Shown here: one piece after another, positions 33,985-45,618 of the stretch
Layout of the letters: the number at the start of each line of letters is the position of its first letter
Position numbering within the stretch: position 1 is the first letter of the stretch
Source of the DNA: Ailurus styani
Taxonomy: Eukaryota > Chordata > Mammalia > Carnivora > Ailuridae
Assembly (NCBI GenBank): GCA_002007465.1
Contig: LNAC01000375.1
Span: 62,001-126,000 of the forward strand
Reading direction: 5' to 3'
DNA length: 64,000 nucleotides
Made by a program: the position numbers and the translations under genes
Notes under the pieces: generated by a model
The model's database searches: none
What the model was told of the DNA's origin: nothing
Seen by the model: the letters and a program-made list of their open reading frames with translations, nothing else

Positions 33985-35168
33985 CCATACCTTTAAGCAA
34001 TACTTCTTGAAAACATAATTTTCTCTCAATGTCAGCAGTTTTTCTCTATTGAACTCACTCCAGTCAGACTTTTGTTCCTACAAACCAGCAAAAATGTTCT
34101 TTTCCAGATCACCAATGGCATCCTTCATTGCTAAAATTAATGGTCAATTTTCAGTTCTCATTTAACTTAAGTGCATCAGACACAATTACATACTTTTTTT
34201 TTTGAAGTATTGACTTTCCTTGGCTCCCTGTCCACTTATCCTACACAACTGACCAAACCTTTACTTGGTTTCCAGAACATCACTCTCCTCATTTCCCTCC
34301 TACTTCTCTGATAACTCCTTTTCAGTCTCATTTGCTGATTCCTCTTCATTTTCTTGATATATATGTTCAATTACACAGAACTTAGACTTTGGAATCCATT
34401 TTAATATCTGCACTCACTCCCTTATAGATCCAATTTCACAGATCTCTCCACTAATGGCTCAACAATGTCATACTGGACATTTTCTTTGGACTATAGAATT
34501 CTTTATAGAACTACCTAAGCTCATGACTTTTGTCCCAAGTGGATCCACCCTCAATCTTCCATATCTCAATAGGTGACAGCTCTATTCTTCTGGTACTCAA
34601 TCAAAAACCCACGCATCATACTGGACTCCTTTTCTCTCACAGCCTATATCTGACACATTAGCAACTCTCAAAATATCTTAAAATTAGGCTATTCTTCTGT
34701 TTAATATCCTTTAATGGTATCCCTTCCATTCTAAATGTAACTAAAATCTTTAAATGATCTTACTTAAGCCTATAATATCTGGCTTCCTACTATTTCTCTG
34801 ATGTTTTCTCCTTGCTCTTGTTTACACAGCCATCTCCATTCACTTTCTTTCTCTTCATTAAATATATAAGGCATGCTCTTGAATGAGGACCTTTGCACTT
34901 GCTGCTCTAGCAAGATCTTCCTTCAGATATTTACATGATGTAGTTCCTTTTTTCAGAACTTTACTCAAATATTTCCTTAGTGAGACCCTACACGGCCACC
35001 CTATCTAAAATTGCCTGCATTATTTTTCTCTTTAGTAAACTGATACATAATGTATTCTACTTAATATTCCTTGTTTATTACTTTTTTATCCAAACTAGAA
35101 GGTAAGTTTCATACCTCCTGGAACTGTAACAGTACATGATATGTATAGTCAATAAATAGCTGCTGAAA
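33985..35168 (+). mobile_element. L2 LINE, sense, ORF2 to 3' end
   Basis: Sense L2 blocks appear in order: CAGATCACCAATGGCATCC in the reverse-transcriptase region near 34106, TTTGCTGATTCCTCTTCATT near 34330, GACCTTTGCACTTGCTGCTC near 34889, and the tail GTCAATAAATAGCTGCTGAA near 35148. It lies head-to-head with the antisense L2 to the left. Confidence 0.85.
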
Positions 35169-35315
35169 GGGGTGCCTGGGCAAGTCAGTTGGTTAAGCAT
35201 CCAACTCTGGCTTTCAGCTCAGGTCATAATATCGGGGTGGTGAGGTGGAGCCCTGTTTTAGGCTTTGCGCTCAGTGGGGAGTCTACTGGAGATTCTTAAC
35301 ATAAAAAATCTCTTT
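35169..35315 (+). mobile_element. Old SINEC fragment
   Basis: GGGGTGCCTGGGCAAGTCAG and TTAAGCATCCAACTCTGG identify an old subtype. It is inserted at the 3' end of the L2 and its tail is mostly lost. Confidence 0.75.
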
Positions 35316-35330
35316 ATAGTTACTATTTTC

Positions 35331-35905
35331 TCTTCCTAACCTCTCATCTATGCCATATCTTGCTCAAATAAGTCTTCCGTTTACACCTGTTCCCTTGCCT
35401 CTGGTGACTTTTTTGTTGCCAAAAGAGCATTCACATCTTTGTTCCCTTTATATTCAAAACTTCTAGCAGAATTCAATATAGCTGAACATTCCCTGCATCT
35501 GGATTTATACTCTTCTCTGGATTTTTTGGATGACATATTTGTACCTTTTATCTCAGACTTTGCTCTTCTGTACCAGTCTTTTCTTTGTATGCCTAATTTG
35601 CAAAACCCATTTTACATGCCTGATTTTCACCTCTAAAGAGTTCCCTTCTTACCATTCAATTCTCATCTCAAAAGTAATTCCTCAGATAAATTTTCCTGAC
35701 TAATTAAAATATTAGCCACTTATTCTATTAGCCAGATTTTTCTTTTCTATTACTCTATTTTATTTTTTCTTTATGGTACTTACATTGATGGCTTCTGATT
35801 TTTTTGTTGTCCTTGCCTCTCTAGAATAGAAGTTATACTTATCTCTACCATTTTACTAAAACCTAAATGTGGCACATAGTAGATAAGAAATTAGGTAAAT
35901 TTTCT
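35331..35905 (+). mobile_element. L2 LINE, second sense copy, internally deleted
   Basis: GCAGAATTCAATATAGCTGA near 35466 resembles the reverse-transcriptase AAFDTV-coding stretch. AGTAATTCCTCAGATAAATT and AAATGTGGCACATAGTAGAT near 35680 and 35865 are 3' landmarks. The region between them is shorter than in a complete L2. Confidence 0.65.
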
Positions 35906-35954
35906 ACTTCAACTCTAAGATAATATTTAATTGAGGAGTGGAATAAGAACTCAC

Positions 35955-36455
35955 TTTTTGGAACATGGGTTTGATTGGCAGCCTCCAAGGTGATCCCCAG
36001 GGATCCCCACCTCCTGGTGTTTGTACTCTTGTAGTTCCCTTTGCTTGAGTGTGGCTGCTTTATTGACTTGCTTCTAATGAATAAGATAAGGTAAAAGTTA
36101 AGAGCTGTCACTTCTGAGATTAGGTTACAGACTATGACTTCTGTTTTGCATGTCTTCTGTTAGACATTCACTCGCTCTGAGGAAACCCAGCTGCCATGTA
36201 TGAGAAGCCAATATGGCCTACAACTGATATTTTCAGCCAAGAGTCACTTAGGATCTGAGGCCTGACACCAACCACATGAAAGAGTTTGGAAAGGATCTTG
36301 CCCCCACTGAGCTTTGAGATGACTGTAGCCGTGGAATGCAATTTCTTGAGAGATGCTAATCCAGAACACTGAGCAAAGTAGTGCACAAATTTCCGACCCC
36401 GAAGAATTGTGAGATAATAAATAAGTGTTGAAATACAACTGTAGTTAACAAATAC
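35955..36455 (+). mobile_element. MaLR (MLT1-like) LTR
   Basis: GGCAGCCTCCAAGGTGATCC, CACTCGCTCTGAGGAAACCC, CAGCTGCCATGTATGAG and AATTGTGAGATAATAAATAAG occur in the order of a MaLR LTR. The subfamily is not resolved. The 134-codon antisense frame through it has no gene features. Confidence 0.75.
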
Positions 36456-36792
36456 AATAGGAAACACTTTACGTATGGTGGCTTTGGGTAGAGTATTTAG
36501 TAGGAGATTTTCTCTAATGAGAAACCAGAATAAGGGAAGGAAATTAAAAGCCCACAATTCAGAAAGGGTCACAGGATAAAAAATTGCTAAGGTAACACTA
36601 TGTCTATTTTATTTACTTCTAAATGTTTTCACCATTTTTTAGATGTCACAGTATTTTTAAAAATATCTTTCAGGTTCTCTTTCTGAAACCACTTAACTAT
36701 AAGTGGGATAAAAGAACAAGGACACTGGGAATGAAGCATCAATCTGAAGGAATAACAAACATTGATCAGATTAGCCAATAAATAGTGTCGTA
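36456..36792. other. Nothing recognised
   Basis: Unique-looking AT-rich sequence. Confidence 0.45.
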
Positions 36793-36950
36793 CTTATTTT
36801 TAATATTTTTTATTGAAGTATAACTCACATACAATATCCTATTAGTTCCAGGTGTACATCATAACAATTTGATATTTTTATACATTACAAACTGATCCCC
36901 ATGACAAACCTAGTAACCGTCTGTCACCATACAAGATTAATTAGTAATGC
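36793..36950 (-). mobile_element. L1 3' end, antisense, short
   Basis: TTTTTTATTGAAGTATAACTC, CCAGGTGTACATCATAACAA and ACCGTCTGTCACCATACAAG form a reversed L1 3' UTR of about 160 bp, so the insertion is severely 5'-truncated. Confidence 0.85.
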
Positions 36951-38779
36951 ACTTTAACAAAAACTAAGGAGAAAGCATATCTTGTATAATGCAGTTTGTC
37001 TATAATGCAGGGTTCTGATTATGATATGTAATTCTGATTCACAAAGAGGTATTATCATGGGATCTGAGCTAATTATAGTTTTTGATTTCTGGTTGAGAAT
37101 AGTCGAGGCATTTCAACCGGTCTTCCAGTGTTTATATAAACTTCATATTTATGTAGGAAAGTAGGCACTTTGATTATATTTTGCCAAGATCACTGTTTGA
37201 AAAGTTAGCTTTCTGAAAGTATTGATATGTGTATATTTCAAGAATGTTAAGTTACAAAAGCAAAAATCACATGACTTGTCAGTTATGCTAGGAAGATTTG
37301 AAGGGTGAATTAGATTTTATAAAACATATTGAATGCACTATATTCAACATATTTTTAAGATAATTCAAATATATTAAGAGAAAAAAATCATTTTAATTTT
37401 CAGTCTCCAAAATACAATTTTATTCTTGGGCTGATTCAGCAGAGTAGAAATAATTTTGACATTTTTAGTTTCTAGATATAGCTTAATATAAGAATAAAAG
37501 TCCTTGTGGAAGATTTGTGTCTGTGAATTTAAAAGTTTATGTTGAACAGTTTGAAAGTATGAGGACTACTTTTACAACTGAAAAAAAAACCCAGGCATTT
37601 GGAACTGAACTGAAAGACTGGATCAACAGAATAGGAAACCTATGTTCATATGACTAATAAATACCAGTCTGCGATATTACTCTTAAAACAGAAATAACAT
37701 CACATCACGCAGTCTAAGAAACTTCCATGTCTAGGGTCAATGCCAATGAAGACTGGGTTATTAGTGTGGTGGCAGTGGTTGTTGTAGGGCTGACAGAATT
37801 TTGAGATACGCTCCTTTTTAGCAACTTTTCAAGGGGCAACTCCTATAAATGTCAAATATAATTAAATGCTTATATTTAAAATAGAAGTTTAGTGGTAATC
37901 ATGTAGGTATCTCGATTTTAAAAATTATATAAACTTTTATTGTGAAATGTGTAAGTTGGTTTCATGATTATGTCAGATATTAACATTCATAGTAGAGTAG
38001 ATCTATTCAATGGAGGATTACATTATAATTGATGCTATATAATAAACATTTGACTCAATCATTCTTTAGGACTAATGGCCAGAAAGGTTATGCCTATGGG
38101 TATAAATTTAAGACACTTTCTAACTAGTGTGAAAATCTTAGGATAGGCATGGTAGGACAAATGTGAATATCAATCTTGTTAGTGTGAATTAGTTATTTTA
38201 AATTAACTGATGTTCAGAACATACTAAGGTTTAAAAAATTAAAAATATTACGTAAGAAGAAATAATGTTCATTTGTTTCTCTTATGGACTTTAAAGTACT
38301 TAGAACTAATTTTGATGATGGTGATGAAAATTTTACATATTTTCAGTATTAGGATATATCTAGAAGTTAACAATACAATCCATCATGAAATGTAGTGAGT
38401 GCATGGAGTGGTTATAGGATTAAAAATGTAACTTAATGTAGTATATATATTATGTTTCACAGTTGATGCTTTGTTTATAATTGTATTTGCTTTTAAAGTA
38501 CTTCTGACTTTTCTTCCTTTGTAATTTTTGTTGTTGATGATGCTGGGGTAGAATTTTCTCTAGATCTGAGTTAAATTCACCATTTGGGAATAGAATGTTG
38601 CTTAGAAGGATTAAAGCAGCCCTTTGAGCCATTGAGAGATACTCTAATATTATTAAGACAAAATATTTTAAGAGATGAAAGGTTTATATAAAATAAAATT
38701 GTATCTATAGTTAGGATAGAGAAAGAACTGTGCTTCCAAGGATTGCTGCATAAACTTTAGTTGAAAAGGAATTTCCCTA
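36951..38779. other. 1.8 kb repeat-free stretch
   Basis: No interspersed repeat or coding signal recognised; AT-rich throughout. Confidence 0.5.
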
Positions 38780-38790
38780 TGGTTTAGCAT

Positions 38791-38794
<4 letters not shown>

Positions 38795-38830
<36 letters not shown>

Positions 38831-39013
38831 TTTTATTTATTTATTTCACAGCGGGAGAGAGATCACAAGGAGGCAGAGAGGCAGGCAGAGAGAAAGGGGG
38901 AAGCAGGCTCCCTGCTGAGCAGAGAGCCCGATGCGGGCCTCGATCCCAGGACCCTGAGATCATGACCTGAGCCGAAAGCAGAGGCTTCAACCCACTGAGC
39001 CACCCAGGCGCCC
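38795..39013 (-). mobile_element. Young SINEC, antisense, 33-base poly-T
   Basis: An uninterrupted tail of 33 T (38793-38825, overlapping the target site) precedes a CpG-retaining body. The 15-bp duplication TGGTTTAGCATTATT at 38780-38794 and 39014-39028 is perfect. This is among the best candidates here for a recent, possibly still polymorphic insertion. Confidence 0.96.
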
Positions 39014-39028
39014 TGGTTTAGCATTATT

Positions 39029-39661
39029 AAGTTATATGAGTTATGGAGCTTCTGCATTTTCTTTGGAGTCATCCATCATTGGCCTTGTCACATATGGAAT
39101 TTGATGATACTGTGAACCAAGGGCCTTAGTGTGTTCCTTGGGCCCACTTTTCTATACTATGGGACTCATTGAGGATCAGATTACACTTACAGAGATTCCT
39201 AAATGTAAAAATAACAATTTTAAAAGCATTGTTTTTAAATACATAGGGTTTTTGGTTTGTTTGTTTGCTTTGTATCATCTTCCTTAATTATGTGAAATAT
39301 TGTCCTGTTTGAACTGCCACTAATTTCAAGGGTGAGTCAATCTACTCTGAAGATTTACTTTTAATAATTTCTTATGACGCTGCACTGACTAAACCCAGAA
39401 TGTTTAGTGGAAAACATTTAATCTAGGATTTTATGGCTTTGGACTGAACCACTAATTACTGAATATATTTAGTACAAAATGTACTAAAAAGTACAATTTA
39501 GGAAAAGCAAGATATATATAGATAATGCATCAGAATTCTATCAGAATTTGCTACCTATCTACAATTTTGCCTCAGTGGTAAAGACCTCCATCTAGCTTCT
39601 GCAGTGCTCTTTTTCTTTCCTATTAAAACATCACAAATAACAATTCATTATATAATTATTT
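39029..39661. other. Nothing recognised
   Basis: Unique AT-rich sequence. Confidence 0.5.
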
Positions 39662-39678
39662 CTGTGTTCATATTTATT

Positions 39679-39879
39679 TATTATTTATTTATAAATATTT
39701 TATTTATTTATTTATTAGAGAGAGAGAGAGCACAAGCAGGCAGAGTGGCAGGCAGAGGCAGAGAGAGAAGCAGTCTCCCTGCCGAGCAAGGACCCCAATG
39801 CGGGACTGGATCCCAGGAGATTGGGATCATAACCTGAGCCGAAGGCAGAGGCTCAACCCACTGAGCCACCCAGGCATCC
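39679..39879 (-). mobile_element. SINEC, antisense
   Basis: A (TTTA)n-rich tail and a GA-rich middle end in CACCCAGGCATCC. Direct repeats CTGTGTTCATATTTATT occur at 39662-39678 and 39880-39896. Confidence 0.94.
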
Positions 39880-39896
39880 CTGTGTTCATATTTATT

Positions 39897-41156
39897 AAAC
39901 AAGGATTATTTTTTTTTCAAAAGTCCCAGGGACAATCAACAATGGATATAGAGTTTCAGTTTTTAGGGATCCATTATATAAATCTCTTCCTGAATTGCAT
40001 TCTCACAAACATACATTCAATGCAGGGTTCCCTAGGTTGAAGAGTTTACTGGAAGTCTCAACTATTAGAGATAACTTTAGTTGTGTTTTGATAGAATGTT
40101 TCCAGAGAATTGCCATATTTATAGATAATTTTAGCAGGTATAGGGATACCTGTATAAGGTGATCATTTCTATTTTGGTCTGAAAATTGTGCTTATCTGGT
40201 TGGCAGATAAGGCTGATGCTGATGTATCAATCCTTGATGCAAAGTCTCATAATAGTTTTTATCCCTCGGGTTCTAGATGTCTTGCTGTTGTCCTCTGATC
40301 TGGTGAAAGCAGCTACACAGTATTTCTTTGCATAAGAATACATTTGTATAATAGGTGTTGTTGAAATTTTTTGACAGAAAATTTTTGCATCTGTCTTACA
40401 AAGTTTATTATTTACATTTTCTTTTTTCATAATCTGTTTCCATAAAGTGATTTTCTGTTATAATTGAAATCATTATTGCAATTATCACTATTTTGAATCA
40501 TAATAATTTATCCTGCAGCTACAAAATATGTAAAATATGTAATACCTAATTATTCAATCACAAATTAATATAAACATTATAGCATTTTATCTACTACCAG
40601 ATTAGTAATTAACTACCAGTGTGACTCCAAGCTAGGCACTTCATTCTGTTTTTTGTTTTCTGGCCCCTGTTATCAGCTTCTTTCTCTTTTTCCAGTCAGC
40701 TTTCCAAGAATGTACCTTTCTCTGCAATGCTGCCCTATCAAATATGTGAAATATTTTCCTTGGAGAGAGTTTATAAATATCTGAATTACTTTTTCTCATT
40801 ATTATATTTTAATTACTTTTGAGAACTATAACATACCAAGAATCCATTAAATGCTTTCCTATTCTATATTTTAGCAACCAAGAACGTGTATCATAATATT
40901 TTGTTTCTTTTATTATATTTTTCTATCTCCTATTATTATTATTATATTGACTTTTAGTTGTTTGCTATATTTGTATTAATTCTACTCTTAATAGGCAACT
41001 CAGAGGAACAGCCACACAGAAACAAAACTTCTGAAGTCTAAATAAAAAATATAGTTTATCTTAATAGTCATTTTTATTGCTAAATAGTATCTGAAGAAAA
41101 TTATGTTTTTACATTTGGGTTGTATGACTACAATTCTGATTGGGAAAGGAAAAATT
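39897..41156. other. 1.26 kb repeat-free stretch
   Basis: Unique AT-rich sequence; nothing recognised. Confidence 0.5.
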
Positions 41157-41353
41157 TTTTTTCTAAAGATTTATTTATTTATTTATTTGAGAGAAGATTA
41201 AGAGCATGAGCAGAGGAAGGGACAGAGGGAGAGGGGAAGCTGACCCCTCGCTGAGCATAGAGCCCCCTGCCAAGCCAGTGGATCCTACATCCCCGAGATC
41301 ATGACCTGAGCCAAAGAGTCAGATGCTTAACCAGCCCAGCCACCCAGGCACTC
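41157..41353 (-). mobile_element. Older SINEC, antisense
   Basis: TAAAGATTTATTTATTTATT begins it and GCCACCCAGGCACTC ends it. TTGGGAAAGGAAAAAT and TTGGAAAAGGAAAATT flank it. Confidence 0.92.
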
Positions 41354-41560
41354 TTGGAAAAGGAAAATTCTTAAACTATTCTGTGGATACGTTGTCCCAG
41401 CTGCGAAAGTTGTGGGAAATAACTTACATAATTAATGATTACCATCTATTAGTAGATTTAGTAAACGTTTCATATAAAACTCCTTTGTGTGGCAAAACAA
41501 TGGTATTGTATGTACTTTTCCAAAGGATATCATGTTTTGTGTTTTTTTGTTTATTTGTTT

Positions 41561-41754
41561 GTTTTAAAGATTTTATCTATTTATTTGACAGAGAAAGACA
41601 GTGAGAGAGGGAACATCAGCACGGGGAGTGAGAGAGGGAGAAGCAGGCTTTCCCGCAGAGCTGGGAGCCCAATGCAGGGCTCAATCCCAGGACTCTGGGA
41701 TCATGACCTGAGCCAAAGGCAGAGGCTTTAACCCACTGAGCCACCCAGGCGCCC
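41561..41754 (-). mobile_element. SINEC, antisense
   Basis: TTTTAAAGATTTTATCTATT to CACCCAGGCGCCC, full length. The tail side runs into a (GTTT)n stretch and no clear target duplication was seen. Confidence 0.92.
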
Positions 41755-41957
41755 TGACTTTAAGTTTATAGCAAAGGCATCTTTCTTATTTGCAAAATCT
41801 GAATCTTTGATTTTCCAATTTTGACTTATTGTAGCTTCAAATAAATTTACTATGAAATGTATATGAACAGGGCAAAAGAAGTTCAATATTACATAAATTG
41901 ATTTTTGAAATATCAGCTTGCTAAAGATATACTTTTTTATATATAAACATTTAATTA

Positions 41958-42165
41958 TGGGCGCCTGGGTGGCTCAGTGGGTTAAAGCCTCTGCCTTCGG
42001 CTCAGGTCATGATCTCAGGGTCCTGGGATCCAGGCCCATATCAGGCTCTCTGCTCAGCGGTGAGCCTGCTTCCCCCTCTCTCTCTGCCTGCCTCTCTGCC
42101 TACTTGTGATCTCTCTCTCTCTCTGTGTCAAATAAATAAATAAAATCTTTAAAAAAAATAAAAAA
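41958..42165 (+). mobile_element. SINEC, full length
   Basis: The head GGGCGCCTGGGTGGCTCAG, a complete body and an A-rich tail lie between AAACATTTAATTA and AAGCATTTAATTAA. Confidence 0.95.
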
Positions 42166-42284
42166 TAAGCATTTAATTAAAAATGAACTAAAATATTCTA
42201 GGGATAAAAGGCGTCTTTAGAAGTCATTATCTAGTTTCCAGAAAGTACTGCGATTAAATCATCTCTAACAGATTGTTTTTTTTT

Positions 42285-42620
42285 CCCTACTTTTATAGAC
42301 CTCTAGAAAGATAGGTTCTATATATTTAACAGTTCTCACTGTGAGAAATGTTCAATTATTCCTTTTTTTAATTAAACAGGTTTTTTTTTTTTTTTAGATT
42401 TTTATTTATCTATTTGACAGAGAGAGAGATCACAAGTAGGCAGAGAGGCAAGGCAGGCGGAGAGAGAGGAGGAAGCAGGCTCCCTGCTGAGATCCTGAGA
42501 TCATGACCTGAGCCCAGGATCCTGAGATCATGACCTGAGCGGACAGCAGAGGCTTTAATCCACTGAGCCACCAAGTGCCCCATGTTCAATTATTCTTGAC
42601 CTAAAATGCTCATGTTTCAG
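42285..42620 (+). repeat. Duplicated block, copy A (split by SINE)
   Basis: Outside the SINE at 42363-42581, this block shares ACCTCTAGAAAGA, TATATTTAACAGTTCTCACT, GTGAGAAATGTT.AATTATTC and ACCTAAAATGCTCAT with 43918-44240. The shared sequence is only about 100-130 bp. It may be a local duplication or two copies of an ancient L3/CR1-like repeat. Confidence 0.6.
42363..42581 (-). mobile_element. SINEC, antisense, with internal tandem duplication
   Basis: The body carries ATCCTGAGATCATGACCTGAGC twice (about 42492-42540), where other copies have it once. Direct repeats ATGTTCAATTATTC flank the element. Confidence 0.9.
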
Positions 42621-42651
42621 TTTCAGATGATGGTGATGATGATAATTTAAA

Positions 42652-42698
42652 TTTTTTTTTTGGAAGATTTTACTATTTATTTATCTATTTATTTATTT

Positions 42699-42742
<44 letters not shown>

Positions 42743-42894
42743 AAGATCAAACAAGCAGGGGATGTGACAGAGGTAGAGGGAGAAGCAGGCTCCCTGCTAG
42801 GCAGGGAGCCTGTTGCAGGGCTGGATACCAGGACCCTAGGATCATGACCTGAGCTGAAGGCAGATGCTTAACCAACTGAGCCACCTAGGTGCCC
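42652..42894 (-). mobile_element. SINEC, antisense, with (GA)n
   Basis: A pure GA run of about 20 units lies at 42702-42741, followed by a full body ending GCCACCTAGGTGCCC. Target duplication is unclear. Confidence 0.92.
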
Positions 42895-43330
42895 GGATTT
42901 TAAATCCTTTTACTATCTTATTACCATCTTCAACTTTCCTATGAGAAATTATTATCATTTTTAGATTAATAAATATCTTGTTTGTAAATTTTGACTTATG
43001 TGTTATCAACTGATTAGAAATCAGCTAGATATATTGTTAATGAGTTTGAAGAGTACGTGTTTGATACCCTAATTTTGTTTTCTCAAGGCCACCCTTAAAA
43101 AAGAGACACAGTCATCTTCCAGTAGCATTGAAAAATGAAGATAAATTTTCATCAAATTTAATTAATATTATTAGAGTACTCTGAATTTAATTATGTGTTA
43201 TGCGAAGTCTACAAAATTTATTTTAAGTGTAAGTCTTGAAGCACTTCAGAATGCAGTCATTCATTCACCTGAATATCCAAACATGAGGCAAAGAAACTTT
43301 TCAAAATTATGGAGAGAGACAGCATGTATT
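42895..43330. other. Nothing recognised
   Basis: Unique AT-rich sequence. Confidence 0.5.
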
Positions 43331-43344
43331 AAAATGGCATGCCC

Positions 43345-43535
43345 TCTGCCTTCGGCTCAGGTCATGATCCCAGTGTCCTGGAATTGAGCCCCGCATCAGG
43401 CTCCCTGCTCTTTGGGAAATCCTGCTTCTCCCTCTCCCTCTCCCACTCGTCCTTGCTGTGTCTCTCCCTGTCAAATAAATAAATAAAATCTTTAAAAAAT
43501 AAATAAATAAAATAAAAATAAAAATAAAATAAAAT
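43345..43535 (+). mobile_element. 5'-truncated SINEC
   Basis: It starts at CTCTGCCTTCGGCTCAGG, lacking about 30 bp of the head including the A-box region. It has a long (AAAAT)n tail. AAAATGGCATGCCC at 43331-43344 is the left member of a three-fold direct repeat. Confidence 0.9.
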
Positions 43536-43551
43536 AAAATGGCAAACCCAT

Positions 43552-43744
43552 GGGATGCCTGGGTGGCTCAGTTGGTTGAGCGGCTGCCTTCAGCTCAGGT
43601 CATAATCCCAAGGTCTCAGGGTTGAGTCCCAGGTCTGGTTTCTTGCTCAGCAGGGAGTCTGCTTCTCCCTCTGCCTGCCATTTCTCCTGCTTGTTCTTTC
43701 TCTCTGATGATGAGATAAATAAAATCTTTAAAAATAAATAAAAT
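43552..43744 (+). mobile_element. SINEC in tandem with previous copy
   Basis: The head TGGGATGCCTGGGTGGCTCAG and a different body subtype show it is a separate source copy. AAAATGGCAAACCCA precedes it (43536-43550) and AAAATGGCATGCCCAT follows (43745-43760). Confidence 0.92.
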
Positions 43745-43917
43745 AAAATGGCATGCCCATTATCTCAGGTATGCGGTGGTGTTATTGACTGGGAAAGAGT
43801 GTGAGGGAAACTGCGGAGAAGCTGGAAATATTTTTTTAAAAATGTGGTTTGTGGTTAATAAGGACATATGAATAAATATGTAAAAATTCATGTAAATGTT
43901 CACTTATGGTAAATTTC

Positions 43918-44240
43918 CTATTTTTCAAGACCTCTAGAAAGAGGGTCTTTTTTTTTTATAAAAACTTTTTGTTTTTGAAGATTTTATTTATTTATTTGAC
44001 GGAGAGAAAAACAGCGAGAGAGGGAACACAACCAGGGGGAGTGAGAGAAGGAGAACAGGCTTCCCGCTGAGCAGGGAGCCTGTTGTGGGGCTGGATTCAG
44101 GAACCTGGGATCATGACCTGAGCTGAAGGAGCCTGCTTAATGACTGAGCCACCCAGGCGTCCCTAGAAAGAGAGATTATATATATTTAACAGTTCTCACT
44201 GTGAGAAATGTTTAATTATTCCTAACCTAAAATGCTCATT
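43918..44240 (+). repeat. Duplicated block, copy B (split by SINE)
   Basis: It is the partner of 42285-42620. Here the SINE lies in the ACCTCTAGAAAGAG part, a different point from copy A, so the two SINE insertions are independent and younger than the duplication. Both copies contain the quasi-palindrome TTCTCACTGTGAGAA. Confidence 0.6.
43944..44161 (-). mobile_element. SINEC, antisense, in block B
   Basis: GTTTTTGAAGATTTTATTTA to CACCCAGGCGTCC. CCTCTAGAAAGAG on the left and CCCTAGAAAGAG on the right form the target duplication. Confidence 0.92.
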
Positions 44241-44489
44241 TTGTGCATCTTGCTAAAAATCATATCTCAAATAGAAAAAGAACTCAGCGACAGAAGAAAT
44301 AAATAGGTGTTTGAAATCTGAGCCCCCCAAACCAAAGACACAAAGGCAGATGCTCAAAATTGCAGATGCTGATTTTCAACTGTTTGCAAAAGGGGCACCT
44401 CCCAGTAGCACATTGTAAAGAGCCTTAGAGATTTGTTCATGTAATAATAGCTAATGATTTTTTAGAGCAATAGCAACTGAGCTAATGGG

Positions 44490-44517
44490 GTGTGTGTGTG
44501 TGTGTGTGTGTGTGTGT
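44490..44517 (+). repeat. (GT)n microsatellite
   Basis: About 14 GT units in otherwise unique sequence. Confidence 0.9.
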
Positions 44518-44818
44518 ACAAAATTGTTGGTGTGTGTATGTCTATTTTTATTGTAAAAGTTATTGTGTTTATTGCAAACAAAAAAACACAGAAAAGTATA
44601 AAGTTAAAATGATTAAATTCAGTTCAAAATTATGTTCAACAAAGCAGTACTCCGATGTATTTCATCTTAATCTATTTACTCAAAAGCATCAATATTTGTT
44701 CCAAATGCCTTCACAGCTTCCACTTGGGAAATACTTAATATATTGGATTATGAAATAAGTTACCTTCTTATCTGTGATCATTAATAAAGTCATGCAATAT
44801 GCAGCCTGTTACTTTCTT

Positions 44819-44995
44819 TTATTTATTTGACACAGAGATAGAGAGTACACGTAGGCAGAGCAGCAGGCAAAGGGAGAGGGAGAAGCAGGCTCTCCTTTGA
44901 GCAGGGAGCCTGATGCGGGGCTCAGTCCCAGGACCCTGATATCATGACCCAAGCCAAAGGCAGAGGCTTAACTGACTGAGCCACCAAGATGCCCC
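44819..44995 (-). mobile_element. SINEC, antisense
   Basis: A short tail (TTATTTATTTGACACAGAG) is followed by a full body. Direct repeats AGCCTGTTACTTTCTT and AGCCTATTACTTTCTT flank it. Confidence 0.94.
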
Positions 44996-45618
44996 AGCCT
45001 ATTACTTTCTTAGTGATCAGAGTTTTTGTTCACATTATTAAAATCAAAGGTAAAGTAGGACTATATTTTATGGGTGAAATTTAGAGAATTTAAAGTACCT
45101 TATTGATACTTCTTTCAGCATTATTGAGGTGTATTTGATAAAATTTTAAAGTGCATAATGTGATGATTGGATATAAGTATGCATTGTGAAAGGGTTCCCA
45201 CCATGGAGTGAATGAACACACCCAGCACCTCACCTATTTACCATTTTTTTCTTTTTGGTGAAAACATTCAGGTTCTACTCTCTTCACAAATTTCACTTAC
45301 ACAGTACAGTTATTATCAGTGAGTCACTGTGTTATATATTAGATTCTCAGACCTTTTTTATCTTATAACTGGAAGTTTGTAACCTTTTACTAACCTCTCA
45401 CAATTTGCTCCATGCTTCACCATTCTACTCTTTGTTTCTATGAGTTTGACTTTTTTTTTTTAAGATTCCACATATAAGTGATACAATGCAGTATTTGTAT
45501 TTGTCTGACCTATTTCACTTGGCATACTGCCTTTCTGGTTCATCCATATTATATCAAATGCAAAATTTCCTTGTTTTTCAAGGCTGACTAATATTACATT
45601 ATATATATGCACCAAACT

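Noticed and set aside
36168..36572. 134-codon minus-strand frame
   Set aside because: It runs antisense through a MaLR LTR; chance opening.
41918..42109. Open frames sharing a WVAQWVKASAFGSGHDLRVL-like peptide here and at 5160, 9820, 20577, 28315 and 38863
   Set aside because: The peptide is the conceptual translation of the SINE head and body. It recurs on whichever strand a SINE lies and has no coding function.
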